DNA of 64,000 nt from Siderastrea siderea (Eukaryota; Cnidaria; Anthozoa; Scleractinia; Rhizangiidae): positions 40,728,377 through 40,792,376 of the forward strand of contig OZ034970.1 in NCBI GenBank assembly GCA_964030785.1, in the 5' to 3' direction. Made by a program: the position numbers and the translations under genes. This document shows positions 36,501 through 42,202 of the stretch, in pieces; within the stretch, counting starts at the first letter, position 1; each line of letters begins with the position of its first letter. A model generated the notes under the pieces. That model was given only the letters and a program-made list of their open reading frames with translations, searched no databases and was not told the origin of the DNA.

Positions 36501-39208
36501 CAGTGCAGGCGTATGGCCAGACTATGAGGCATCTCACCTTCTTTGGGCGAAGGCATAAAAGTATATTTTGATTGCCTTCAGTTTAAGGTTTTCCTATGGA
36601 AAAGGGGGTGAACTCACCATAGTGTGCATGCCCGTAATCCATGGTTACAATCGTTTTTGTAAGGGTGGTTAATACCGGTTTAAAGAAGAATAAGTTCGTT
36701 TAAAAATAAGAAATTAATGTCAAATTACCCTAATCTAGAAGTCCAAGGACTGAAGTACATGTATAAGAAAAAGAAAACAATCAAATGATCTTAAAAGTAA
36801 CTGCTAGAAAATGTTTTAATAAAAGAAGTATATAAGAATATTTTAAACTCCTCCACATTTGTCGCGTTGTACTGCTTGATATATAAAGGCCCCATTTATG
36901 TTTCTATAGGTGGCTTTTACTCTGACAGTGTCGGGCACGTAGCCAAAAGCTGCAAGAAATGCCCAGATGGCTCTTTTGTTGCATATGAAAAAGCACCAGG
37001 GACGCAATCTCAAGACTGCAAGTCCTGTCCTGATGGTAAATAGTGAATTATGTTATCAAAGAGACGAATACGTATGAATGAACGAAGGAACAAACCACCG
37101 AACGAACGAGTGAGCGAGCAAAGGAAGGTAGGATGGAAGGAAGGGAGGAAGGCAGGACGGAATGAATGAATGAATGAATGAATGCAGTAACCTGGCATTT
37201 ACTAAACAGTTTACAAGATTACACTTATCCAACTGCAGTCTATTCATCCCAAGGAATGGCATTTATCAAATGTGACACTAATGACCTAAAGTTCCTCTAT
37301 GGAAGTACTGGGAGCACTTCAAAGTCTATGCTTTCAGCTAAGTAAAGTTAACTTATATAGACAAAAACAAATAAAGGGAATCATTTTTGACGCAGGTTTT
37401 GGCTGCTGTGGTCTTATGTATAGTAAACCTATTGCATTTTAATTCAGTTGCAATTTTAAGATTACTGTGGTGAAAACGTCACAGAAAAGAATGTAAACCA
37501 GTGCACTTTTCCACTCTACACAGGAACAGAGACTGACTTCTTTGCCGGATTACGCGCTTGTAAATGCTTGGAAGGATTTTATAGAACTGATATGTTCGGC
37601 AAATGTCACAAATGTGGCCAAGATGGACTGGAATGCCAGGATGATTATGCTTCTTTAAAATCCGGATACTGGTGGCAATGGCGGAACAATACATCCAAAG
37701 AGCGCTACAAAGCTTTTATTGCCAATCTCTTGACGTCTTCGCCAGACCTAGATGCTTCTAGCGTGCGATACCCTTATCCGATTCCTGGACCGTACAAGTG
37801 TCCAATAGAGCATGCTTGCAACGGCGGCCTGGATTCCACGTGTGGGAGTGGGTACGGCGGCCCACTTTGCGATGTTTGCAGTTCAGGTTACTACAAGCAA
37901 CTGAATACATGCATACATTGCCCATCGAAAAAATGGATTGTGGGACAGTTGTTGATCATTGCTGCTTCTGTGTTTATTATCATTGCAGTTGCAATTTGGA
38001 GAAACAAGAGTAAGGCAAAGACCGCAAGTGGGAAGCGCCACCTGATAGACATGTTCTTCTCCAAACTTAAGATCGTAATCGGTTTTTATCAGGTCACTTA
38101 TGGCTTACTGCAAGTTTTCTCCTTTGTTAAATGGCCAGGTTCCCTTGAGGTAATTGGCAAGTATTCAGGAATACTCCAGATGAACATTCTTCAAATAGCA
38201 CCCGTTCACTGCCTCTTCACAGGATTGCACGTTGATGCCTTTGGAAACTTGTTTGTGATGATGGGACTAAACACAGTTGTCATTGGCATTTCTGGCGTTG
38301 CTTACGGTGTGCGTAAGTTTTTCATCTTAAGGAATCAAAGCTTGGAGGATGAAGAAAAGTCACAAGCATTGTCACGGACAAAGGAACTTATGTACAGGAA
38401 TTTGTTTTTCATCCTGTACGTGACGTACTTGAACACTTGTTCTAAGACAGCCAGTGTTCTCCCTCTTGCCTGCCGCAAACTTTGTCGAGATGAAGCAGAT
38501 GGGGTGTGTAACAAGTACCTAAAAGCAGACTACAGCATACAGTGCCAGGGCTCAAAGTACGACCATTTTCTTATCGTTGCGTACATTTCTACAACTTATG
38601 TTATTGCTCTCCCCGTCGCTTCATTCATCGTTCTTTGGAGACAAAGAAGGGTTGTATTAGCCGCAAGCGATGCCAATATTCCTCAGGAGTCTAGCATGGA
38701 GATGATCACAGGATTGCGTTTTCTCTTTGAGAACTACCAATCTCGTTCTTGGTATTGGGAGTTGGTTGAAATGTCTCGTAAGGTAATCCTCACATCTGGT
38801 CTGATTCTCGTGGGTCAAGAGAGTCGGTCCTACATTGGTTTGACTTGGGTCATTGCTGGCATGTATGGAGTGGTTTTCTCCTGGATGAGACCCATACAAG
38901 ACGTCTTTGAAAATCGATTAATGACAACGTCCCTTGCAGTTACTGTTGTCAACCTGGGTATTGGTGCTGTGAGCAGAATTCCCACAGAGAACGTACCGGG
39001 GTTGATCGACTCGTACGCAGATGCATTGTTCTTAAAGATTCTGGTTCTCGTGGCAAATACCTCAGTGATAACACTTGTTCTTGGTAGGTTGATGCTGAAT
39101 CTTTACGGTCCAATATGTGTTGAAGCCTTCGCTGACGGTTCCGGGTTAAATTATACAATCTCTTGGGCTCCAAAAGGGTTTCACGCTTTAATCCATGGCG
39201 CCATTTAG
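3510..39208 (+). CDS. Multi-exon CUB / Ig / LRR / cysteine-rich / multi-membrane receptor-like gene
   Basis: Whole-gene entry. Twenty-six exons join to 4071 coding bases, 1356 residues, with all phases compatible and no internal stop. Approximate residues: 1-25 signal peptide; 26-136 CUB; 137-214 Ig-like; 215-254 cysteine-containing N-cap; 255-685 eighteen LRRs; 686-930 cysteine-rich ephrin-receptor/EGF-like modules; 933-1317 about nine hydrophobic segments. It is probably a plasma-membrane receptor or channel-like protein with a large ligand-binding ectodomain. The membrane region recalls fungal and protist TRP-like or GPCR-like multi-pass families, but I cannot assign one. Alternative 3' ends are likely (see 39917-40284). 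Introns carry many mobile elements. Ligand and signalling partner are unknown. The exon model is a manual inference from splice signals and frame. Confidence 0.85.
4421..4580 (+). CDS. Receptor exon 2: CUB domain, first half
   Basis: Acceptor caacag, donor gtaagt. Enters in phase 1 and leaves in phase 2. The translation contains ECGSLLNNSLRSPGYPNNYP and later DCVYSVPIP, the hallmark CUB start (Cys, then SPGYPNNYP, then Cys followed by an aromatic). CUB domains are extracellular beta-sandwich modules used for protein or glycan binding. Confidence 0.9.
5226..5398 (+). CDS. Receptor exon 3: CUB domain, second half
   Basis: Acceptor tttacag, donor gtaggt; phase 2 in, phase 1 out. It encodes FDYLTISNGNN, then GTFCG and GFLLFFSVQPPG, matching the CUB pattern of D-x-L-x-I, the second disulphide Cys, and the final GF-x-x-x-F strand. 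It completes the CUB fold begun in exon 2. Confidence 0.9.
6412..6645 (+). CDS. Receptor exon 4: Ig-like domain
   Basis: Acceptor ttctactag, donor gtaaga; symmetric phase 1. About 78 residues beginning PPNVTLPGEVLRL and containing EEGNYTCVATSDYG, the typical F-strand Y-x-C-x-A motif of I-set Ig domains. The B-strand cysteine and the core tryptophan are absent (MEFPAKGTPP lies where Cys would be), so the normal disulphide cannot form. Several N-glycosylation sites are visible. A symmetric phase-1 exon is the usual form for a shuffled extracellular module. Confidence 0.85.
6735..7520. repeat. GATCG-rich repeat element within intron 4
   Basis: Dozens of GATCGC / GCGATC units. The phrase gtttccatatgatc recurs at both ends and inside, and a 53-bp direct repeat containing gccattgggtcgctacgatc occurs twice near 7333 and 7384. 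The outer parts are loosely inverted. It looks like a non-autonomous DNA element with internal tandem expansion. Confidence 0.6.
7797..7917 (+). CDS. Receptor exon 5: cysteine-containing cap before the LRRs
   Basis: Acceptor tttccctag, donor gtaaga; phase 1 in, phase 2 out. It encodes DCATHCFYEWKAAEGG, then LSCRNVTSTADLLNCAP. Four cysteines just before the LRR array suggest an LRRNT-like N-cap, although the spacing is not canonical. It switches the gene from phase-1 modules to the phase-2 LRR exons. Confidence 0.75.
8519..8590 (+). CDS. Receptor exon 6: LRR 1
   Basis: 72 bases, phase 2 to 2, acceptor gcttacag, donor gtaagt. It encodes SHLSHLSLGIFSDLINL, the divergent first repeat of the array. 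The exon starts and ends at the same point of the repeat as all later LRR exons. Confidence 0.8.
8755..9290. repeat. Probable TIR element, family of 10977-11483
   Basis: The left side, taaccctattcagacgg followed by cttctgggacgggg, matches the left end of the element at 10977. The interior has several tgacgtcat phrases, also as in that family. The right end is not clear to me. Confidence 0.4.
9384..9455 (+). CDS. Receptor exon 7: LRR 2
   Basis: 72 bases, acceptor tttcacag, donor gtaagc. It encodes YITENAISSLQEEVFSTL, in register with the consensus L-x-x-N-x-I-x-x-L-P-x-G-V-F-x-x-L. Confidence 0.85.
10026..10420. mobile_element. Short TIR element rich in gtttagcc phrases
   Basis: The left end ggctaaactaggaaatattg and the right end, which reads aaccggtttagccagg, are inverted relatives. 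The phrase gtttagcc recurs through the interior. No ORF. Confidence 0.5.
10533..10604 (+). CDS. Receptor exon 8: LRR 3
   Basis: 72 bases, acceptor ttttgcag, donor gtaagc. It encodes DLSSNVITFLPEKVFCNL, close to the repeat consensus. The nucleotide sequence resembles the exons at 27027 and 27338. Confidence 0.9.
10760..10831 (+). CDS. Receptor exon 9: LRR 4
   Basis: 72 bases, acceptor catccacag, donor gtaagt. It encodes DLRSNSLRSLPDGLFANL. The intron before it is only 155 bases, one of the shortest in the gene. Confidence 0.9.
10977..11483. mobile_element. TIR element, about 0.5 kb
   Basis: The left end contains cctattcagaccg; the right end contains its inverse, cggtctgaatagggtt. The interior has ggcggggggagggg-type runs near the ends and tgacgtcac phrases. 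Related copies occur at 8755 and 51308, and possibly around 24400-25580. Confidence 0.65.
11908..11979 (+). CDS. Receptor exon 10: LRR 5
   Basis: 72 bases, acceptor ttttacag, donor gtgagt. It encodes YLSSNAITLLSDRVFGNL. Nearly the same wording as the exon at 25669, suggesting recent exon duplication. Confidence 0.9.
12975..13015. repeat. Poly-C run followed by AC microsatellite
   Basis: A C homopolymer of about 19 bases followed by about ten AC units, visible directly. It precedes the phrase acgtccgagggttag, whose inverse (ttaaccctcggacata) appears near 28683, so both may be ends of one dispersed element family. Confidence 0.8.
13112..13183 (+). CDS. Receptor exon 11: LRR 6
   Basis: 72 bases, acceptor tctctgcgaag (weaker pyrimidine tract), donor gtgagt. 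It encodes YLDSNAITSLPGAVFATL, exact LRR register. Confidence 0.9.
13199..13400. repeat. Compound tetranucleotide microsatellite
   Basis: A run of ATCC units, then CCCT-like units, CCGT units from about 13268, then a long CCTT run to about 13398. It lies 16 bases after an LRR exon. ORFs across it are repeat artefacts. Confidence 0.95.
13711..13782 (+). CDS. Receptor exon 12: LRR 7
   Basis: 72 bases, acceptor ctatttcaag, donor gtaagt. It encodes RLSTNNITSLPEGMFLNL. Confidence 0.9.
14045..14522 (-). mobile_element. Penelope-like element 3' end, left inverted copy
   Basis: Read on the minus strand, this encodes DCTLCKKIYIGETER, the GIY-YIG endonuclease motif region of Neptune-type PLEs, followed in shifted frames by SKPVARHFNLP and by LEQKFIFQIGTLNPQGINER-like sequence. 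Frameshifts and stops break it. It faces the copy at 14523-14920, forming a large imperfect palindrome centred near 14522. Confidence 0.75.
14101..14134 (-). ncRNA. Hammerhead-ribozyme-like motif (minus strand)
   Basis: On the minus strand the order is CTGACGA, a short stem GGGC/GCTC closed by TAAC, then GAAACGTC. Three flanking base pairs (GCT/AGC) can form stem I. PLEs are known to carry minimal type I hammerheads. There is an extra A between CTGACGA and the stem compared with the canonical core, so activity is uncertain. Confidence 0.5.
14523..14920 (+). mobile_element. Penelope-like element 3' end, right copy
   Basis: An open stretch from 14525 to the TAA at 14744-14746 gives 73 uninterrupted residues, with RKHLQDVERNDKDGSKPVAR, HFNLPNHSIQ, TICGLSLTQGN, LEQKFFSQIGTL and INERFSFH: the C-terminal half of a PLE GIY-YIG endonuclease. 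The N-terminal part is missing because the inverted partner joins here. A hammerhead-like motif follows 83 bases after the stop. Confidence 0.8.
14826..14859 (+). ncRNA. Hammerhead-ribozyme-like motif (plus strand)
   Basis: CTGACGA at 14829-14835, stem GGGC (14837-14840) with GCTC (14845-14848), then GAAACGTC (14849-14856). Stem I is weak here: only two pairs beside the core. An extra A at 14836 departs from the canonical core. Confidence 0.5.
15368..15439 (+). CDS. Receptor exon 13: LRR 8
   Basis: 72 bases, acceptor tttttgcag, donor gtgggt (weaker). It encodes YLDSNVIRSLPDGVFANR. The following intron is the largest of the gene, about 10.2 kb. Confidence 0.88.
16844..17773. mobile_element. 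TIR element, about 0.93 kb
   Basis: The left end taagggaaggtacgtttttt continues into cttgggaggggagggctgggg; the right end is its inverse, ending aacgtaccttccctaa. About 40 terminal bases match. A minus-strand ORF at 17094-17324 (76 residues, with ESSTSRYGRKRTR) may be the tail of an element protein; I do not recognise it. Confidence 0.65.
18488..18960. repeat. 64-bp tandem satellite, about 6-7 units
   Basis: The phrase ttaatctgctctgtgccctt recurs at 18551, 18614, 18678, 18742, 18806 and 18869, a spacing of 63-64 bases, with gtagcacatacccaagg in each unit. The units degenerate at both edges. Confidence 0.9.
19356..21347. mobile_element. Foldback element 1 with 9-bp target duplication
   Basis: Long inverted arms, about 840 bases each (19356 to about 20195, and about 20509 to 21347), beginning GGCCAGATAGAAAAGCTGG. 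Just inside each end is a GGACT/CTGGACT minisatellite. The perfect 9-bp direct repeat GGCTTGAAC flanks it at 19347-19355 and 21348-21356. Long TIRs plus 9-bp duplication are typical of Mutator-like elements; foldback elements with subterminal tandem repeats are the alternative. The unique core (about 20196-20508) holds an exon-like ORF. Confidence 0.8.
20239..20442 (+). CDS. Exon-like ORF in the core of foldback 1
   Basis: The ATG at 20239 follows caaaaata and opens a 67-residue frame, MDCGSNGFHDGDEKSTRTYA and so on, including SWWRKLQLENEDEAIALATR. Near the end, GATCTG/gtaaag and gtaaag/gtacat could act as splice donors in phase 0. Composition is more protein-like than most ORFs in this intron. 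I do not recognise the protein. It may be captured host sequence or the first exon of an element gene. Confidence 0.35.
   Translation: MDCGSNGFHDGDEKSTRTYASVVRGEDSSAPMTNSWWRKLQLENEDEAIALATRNSIEDLVKVHVIH
21584..23648. mobile_element. Foldback element 2 with 9-bp target duplication
   Basis: Inverted arms of nearly 1 kb beginning GGCATATCCTAAAAGCTGG, then CTGGACC/CTGGACT tandem units and C-rich runs. The perfect direct repeat TCGCAAGCA flanks it (21575-21583 and 23649-23657). Each arm also contains a directly repeated segment of roughly 230 bases with attgcattacacaacaagca. The unique core lies at about 22540-22865. It is the same family as foldback 1: same subterminal minisatellite, same duplication length, and the two are only 236 bases apart. 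Confidence 0.8.
22720..22840 (+). other. Exon-like segment in the core of foldback 2
   Basis: Bounded by cttttctgcag and AGAAAA/gtgacg, with an open frame giving IHKTIGDLPKHTDKNIL and LLRVTKQLHTLRK. The entry phase (2) does not match the exit phase (0) of the ORF in foldback 1, so the two are not adjacent exons of one message. Unrecognised. Confidence 0.25.
24506..24556. repeat. AAT trinucleotide microsatellite
   Basis: About 17 AAT units, visible directly. Confidence 0.95.
24623..25331. mobile_element. Pogo/Tigger-like non-autonomous element, 709 bp
   Basis: The left end CAGTCAAACCTGTATTAAGC and the right end, inverse, reading ATACAGGTTTGACTG, are flanked by TA on each side (24621-24622, 25332-25333). 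CAGT...ACTG termini with TA duplication are typical of the pogo branch of Tc1/mariner. Interior copies of the gaccgc / ttaatacagg phrases extend the terminal repeats. No transposase seen. Confidence 0.8.
25669..25740 (+). CDS. Receptor exon 14: LRR 9
   Basis: 72 bases, acceptor attttacag, donor gtaagt. It encodes YLSSNAISFLPDGVFATL, a near-perfect consensus repeat. Confidence 0.92.
26088..26159 (+). CDS. Receptor exon 15: LRR 10
   Basis: 72 bases, acceptor ttttcacag, donor gtaagt. It encodes YLSSNNISMLPAGVFADS. Confidence 0.92.
27027..27098 (+). CDS. Receptor exon 16: LRR 11
   Basis: 72 bases, acceptor ttttacag, donor gtaagt. It encodes NLSSNVISFIPEGVFAGL. Confidence 0.92.
27338..27409 (+). 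CDS. Receptor exon 17: LRR 12
   Basis: 72 bases, acceptor tctcttag, donor gtaagt. It encodes DLSSNSITFLPEGVFATL. The 239-base intron before it and the close match to the preceding exon suggest local duplication. Confidence 0.92.
28448..28519 (+). CDS. Receptor exon 18: LRR 13
   Basis: 72 bases, acceptor ctcttttag, donor gtacgt. It encodes FLSSNNIQSLPARLFAHS. Confidence 0.88.
28737..28767. repeat. GT microsatellite
   Basis: About 15 GT units with one TT interruption, in the intron after LRR 13. Confidence 0.9.
29391..29465 (+). CDS. Receptor exon 19: LRR 14 (75 bases)
   Basis: 75 bases, acceptor cttcggtag, donor gtgagt; phase 2 to 2. It encodes DLSYNKLLNLTEGLFCCG. It is one codon longer than its neighbours and has a CC pair in the variable part, so it is divergent but in frame. 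Confidence 0.8.
29836..29907 (+). CDS. Receptor exon 20: LRR 15
   Basis: 72 bases, acceptor ttgactag, donor gtatgt. It encodes SLQNNTITFITNRTFTNA, a less canonical repeat with two N-glycosylation motifs. Confidence 0.85.
30288..31967. mobile_element. Foldback element with inverted subterminal minisatellites, 1.68 kb
   Basis: The left end tatgtccagaaatgg runs into caacaacgaaaatggcaaat; the right end is its inverse, with atttgccattttcgttgttg and ctctggacata. Inside the left arm are repeats of the type gcgaatttggcgaaagtgac; inside the right arm (31500-31860) about four units of roughly 110 bases contain the inverse type, gtttggcaatttggc. No coding gene. Confidence 0.65.
32020..32158. repeat. 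Short inverted repeat
   Basis: gttaaccacgcattcttcag near 32023 is mirrored by ctgaaaatgcgtggttaccc near 32127. A small hairpin-forming repeat. Confidence 0.6.
32773..32841 (+). CDS. Receptor exon 21: LRR 16 (69 bases)
   Basis: 69 bases, acceptor ttttgtttag, donor gtaagt. It encodes FLSANLLTNIPYGAFNLN. It is one codon shorter than the standard unit, phase preserved. Confidence 0.85.
32947..32976. repeat. CAAA microsatellite
   Basis: Seven to eight tandem units, visible directly. Confidence 0.9.
33137..33208 (+). CDS. Receptor exon 22: LRR 17
   Basis: 72 bases, acceptor gcttcaag, donor gtaagt. It encodes MLSDNPIKTIEAGAFRLG, an LRR with a different consensus (N-P-I, A-G-A-F), typical of the C-terminal end of vertebrate-type LRR arrays. 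Confidence 0.85.
34706..35130. mobile_element. Foldback element, about 425 bp
   Basis: The left arm ttaagacggaatccattagg and the right arm, inverse, ending ggttccgtcttaa, match almost to the centre, where a short AT-rich spacer remains. No ORF. Confidence 0.75.
35150..35295. repeat. TTGG / GGCT microsatellite
   Basis: Imperfect TTGG runs. The ORF with repeated WLVGWLVG is a repeat artefact. Confidence 0.9.
35547..35615 (+). CDS. Receptor exon 23: last LRR / C-terminal cap
   Basis: 69 bases, acceptor ttctcag, donor gttagt; phase 2 to 2. It encodes VIENRAVGTVTYYSQGHDC, which keeps only the outline of a repeat and introduces a Cys, as in a C-cap. Confidence 0.8.
36054..36256 (+). CDS. Receptor exon 24: linker and first cysteine-rich module
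   Basis: Acceptor attcatag, donor gtattt; phase 2 in, phase 1 out. It ends with PCPLGTFFNSS and GGQGCIECPPG, the C-P-x-G-T/S-F...C-x-x-C-P-x-G pattern of ephrin-receptor-like / GCC2-GCC3 modules. The preceding 40 residues link the LRR array to this stalk. It returns the gene to phase-1 extracellular modules. Confidence 0.88.
36402..36427. repeat. GTTT microsatellite
   Basis: Six tandem units, visible directly. Confidence 0.85.
36910..37035 (+). CDS. Receptor exon 25: ephrin-receptor-like cysteine module
   Basis: 126 bases, symmetric phase 1, acceptor tttctatag, donor gtaaat. It encodes GGFYSDSVGHVAKSCKKCPD and APGTQSQDCKSCPDG: a G-F/Y-start module with two C-x-x-C-P knots, matching GCC2-GCC3 repeats found in membrane-proximal stalks. 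Confidence 0.9.
37162..37187. repeat. GAAT microsatellite
   Basis: Five to six tandem units. Confidence 0.85.
37524..39208 (+). CDS. Receptor exon 26: cysteine-rich juxtamembrane region and multi-pass membrane domain
   Basis: Acceptor ctctacacag. The exon holds 561 codons before TAG at 39206-39208. It begins with cysteine-rich EGF/TNFR-like sequence (CKCLEGFYRTD, CHKCGQDG, GYGGPLCDVCSSGYYK) and then about nine hydrophobic segments, starting with WIVGQLLIIAASVFIIIAVA (about residue 933) and ending near residue 1317 with LKILVLVANTSVITLVLG. Between them are KIVIGFYQVTYGLLQVFSFV and a loop with four cysteines (PLACRKLCRDEADGVC). The intron-less membrane domain contrasts with the split ectodomain. 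Segment count suggests a TRP-like or other multi-pass family rather than a plain 7TM GPCR, but this is by eye only. Confidence 0.9.
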
Positions 39209-39266
39209 CTATATAATCAGAATTTTTGTGGAGTGCTCAAAGACAACATTTTTTCTTTGTATTTCC

Positions 39267-39272
39267 AATAAA
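39267..39272 (+). promoter_or_regulatory. AATAAA polyadenylation signal, short isoform
   Basis: The canonical hexamer lies about 60 bases after the stop of the read-through last exon, well placed for 3' end formation if the donor at 39084 is not used. Confidence 0.5.
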
Positions 39273-39916
39273 TACCCTCTCAAGATCTTGGAAGAGATAC
39301 ACTACAACTTTTTCCCATACAGCACCCCATACTTGGCTTTTAAGGGGAGCTATCCAAAAGTGATCATCATTGGGGTCGGAAAAGAATTAAATTCTTTCAA
39401 CTTGTACTCAGTAGCAAAGAAAGGACACCGGTTTGGAGAATATTCATGTTGAAATTGGGGTGTTTCTTACGTGGTATACTGTTGAATCTTTTCCTTATTA
39501 CACTTTGGTTTGAAACGCGACTGTTGTTGACAATTATATGTAACTGGAGAACGACGTTCCTATTTTCAATTGCAAACTTTTGTCGTTTTTAGGCTTTTGA
39601 TAGATATGAGCTCCTCTTGATTAGCCAAATTCACTGTTATATCTAATATATCAATTAATCAACAGCCACAACTCAGCAGCGTTTAGTAACATAACGAATA
39701 CTTATTTATAAAATGCTTCACAAACAACTTTCTTCACTTATCATATATATCGTCGACAAGACATGAAGTTAAGGTAAGCTCAATCCACTCTTAAAAACTC
39801 CTAAAGATAACTCTCTTGGATTTGTCTGATTAAAAAATCCAATATTCCATGGCGCCTTGGGTTAAGGAGGAGCGCTATTTATTTATTTGTTTAATTATGT
39901 ATTTGTTTGTTTTCAG

Positions 39917-40284
39917 CTCAGTATTCACTGTATCTACTTCGGTACCTCAAGGAATGGCGCAAAAATCCACAGTGGTCCCTTTCTTGCTGCTTGGCTTTGC
40001 TTCTCCCTCTCACTGAATTGCAGGGAGACATTACAGGATTGGTTGGGACTAATGACATCTCTAAAACGCAGCTAGATACAGGAAACATTGAAATGCCAAC
40101 CTTTATCGCTGCCGTGAAAGAAAGTGGCGCCATTGATGTCACTCTTGAACAAGGAGAGGACCACGATGCCCAAGACAACAACACAAAATGCCACCAAGGG
40201 ACACAGACAGAGATGGTTTCGCTTTCATTCTATGATTTCAAAATGTATGAGCCAGTGAAGGGACAAGAAAGCAAGATTTGGTAA
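39917..40284 (+). CDS. Alternative last exon: cytoplasmic tail of the receptor
   Basis: Acceptor tgttttcag. If exon 26 ends at 39083 (TTG/gtaggt, phase 1), this exon continues in frame from ITLVL to AQYSLYLLRYLKEWRKNPQW, then SLSCCLALLLPLTELQGD, an acidic stretch (LEQGEDHDAQDNN) and a C-terminus near SFYDFKMYEPVKGQESKIW. This makes a 1437-residue protein. The basic, cysteine-bearing start after the last membrane segment looks like a cytosolic tail with possible palmitoylation sites. The splice replaces the last 41 residues of the read-through form. I think this is the more probable full-length form. Confidence 0.7.
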
Positions 40285-41804
40285 GCACCGCCTGTCTTCT
40301 CGACTCATGACACAATATGCAATGAGTATCCTGTCTCTATGTTGTGGATTTAATGTAATGTCATTTTGATGTTTGTATTTCGTTTTTCTTTTCCTTCCTT
40401 GTTCCCAATTTTGGTAACGGGAGGTTTTCTCCAACGCTTTTCTGGAGTCGGTCTTCGGCTAAAAAATATTACGCACTAATAATTTTCTGCGCAGCTTTTG
40501 TTTCTCAGGAAAGTTAAAATAGGAAAGGCTTCCGGTTATTTGTCATACCAAAGCGAAACAAATTAAAAATATATATCCAAGTTATTACAACTCCATTTCA
40601 TTGCCAGGAAAGTGGAATAGCCACGCTCAATCTTGTGGCTGTCTGTAATAATTTGTTCAAATTTCTTGGGAAAAAGAAATGCCTCTTAGTTAGAGATAAT
40701 GAAATAATGGAAACTTTTGGCGACTGACTGAAGGTACTCAGGGGGATGACATGAGCATGGGCAAAAGTCGCTGAGACAACACTCGGTTTGTTGGTTACGT
40801 ATAACTGTAGTTTAAGAGTAAAACTCGGGTCTTCCGAGGAAAATACCAGCTTCTGTTTCTGGGACCTGGCGCCCTGAACACCCGGCCACGCTGCCCCCTT
40901 TTAATAATTATTATGGTTTGTGTGAGTGTGTATTCCTTTGGCATGAAATGGAGCTTTGCTCAATTTCCTGTGGCATTCATCACACATTACAGTTAAATAA
41001 TATGCCCCGCATAAGTAATTTTATTAGCACGGAACGGTAAGTAGAAAGTATGTTTTTCGGGTGCTTTATTTCAATTTTTACTGACTCAGACTCCACTCGG
41101 GTCCAATATCCATTCACCCTATTTTAACGCTTGAATAGCTAGCTAACGATAAAATATCTTTCAGTTTGCAGCAAACGATTACTGTCCATTAACATTATAT
41201 TATTTTATTTACCAAATCAGATGCAAAAATCACTCATGTCTGGGTCGCTTGTCTCCAAAGGATGAAGAAGACTTGAAGTAACGAGATGAAGACGGAAAGC
41301 GATGGAGCACTCATAACGTATTAATTCCACGTAGACAGATTTTGTTGCTTTTTAAATTGGATTTGTATTTTAGATTTTAGCGCTAAGCAAGGCAATTCCA
41401 AAGCTATATGTAGGCCTCATTTTACCAAGATTATTTAGCTCAAGTTTATTAAATTCAAGTTTCTTTATTACCCATGGTGCTATTTGAGAAGCGGGTTTAC
41501 ATTATTAGGTATTTAAATGCACCGATAGTCTCCGCGTTAACCAGGAAAACCCATATACTGAAACTCAATAATAAAAATGCTTCATAAGTCATAGTACTAT
41601 CAACAATAAAATTTCTTCTTTAAAAGTTCTCAGTTCTCCTTTACAAGCGAGGTAAACTTTCTTGCAAAACCTGCGCCTAGTTGCAACTAGCTGACACTAG
41701 TTAAAAGAGGAAACCCAGAATCTTTACCGATATGCATTAATGGCAACGACAGTCTTTGTAGTTTGATTTGGCTTGATTTTGACTCATTCGAGTCCGCGAA
41801 CTGA
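40285..41804. other. 3' flank without a supported gene
   Basis: A weak possible exon starts at 41222 after ccaaatcag, with CKNHSCLGRLSPKDEEDLK and a stop, but its phase does not fit the exon ending at 40284. AATAAA-like sequences occur near 41570 and 41607. Otherwise only AT-rich sequence is seen. Confidence 0.4.
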
Positions 41805-42202
41805 CCTTTAAAATCCAGCACAAACTTTCGAATCTCATGGAAAATTTGTTTCTGCGTATGATCTGCACAAGTTGCCTACTCAAAGGCATCTCAGGAATGC
41901 AGTTTTTGATGCAAATTTGAACTCGCGAGTCCCAAGCGGCCTGTTTGGCACACGAGAAACACGTGCAAATTGTAGGAAATAGCGAAATTTATTTCACCAT
42001 TTTTATTTATTTTTATCACTATATTGTTGCGCTGCGATGCGTGGCAGCACGCACGTGTGCCAAACAGGCCGCTTGGGACTCGCGAGTCTAAATTTGCATC
42101 GAAAACTGCATTCCTGAGATGCCTTTGAGTAGGCAACTTGTGCAGATCATAGGCAGAAACAAATTTTCCATCAGATTCGAAAGTTTGTGCTGGATTTTAA
42201 GG
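41805..42202. mobile_element. Foldback element, about 0.4 kb
   Basis: The left arm cctttaaaatccagcacaaa and the right arm, inverse, ending tgctggattttaagg, match nearly throughout, including gcacaagttgcctactcaaa and caagcggcctgtttggcaca. Short spacer at the centre (about 41975-42050). No ORF. Confidence 0.8.

Noticed and set aside
41222..41281. Possible terminal exon CKNHSCLGRLSPKDEEDLK after the receptor tail
   Set aside because: A good acceptor precedes it, but joining it to the donor-like gtaagc at 40281 gives an immediate TGA, and no other donor fits. Kept as a remark only.
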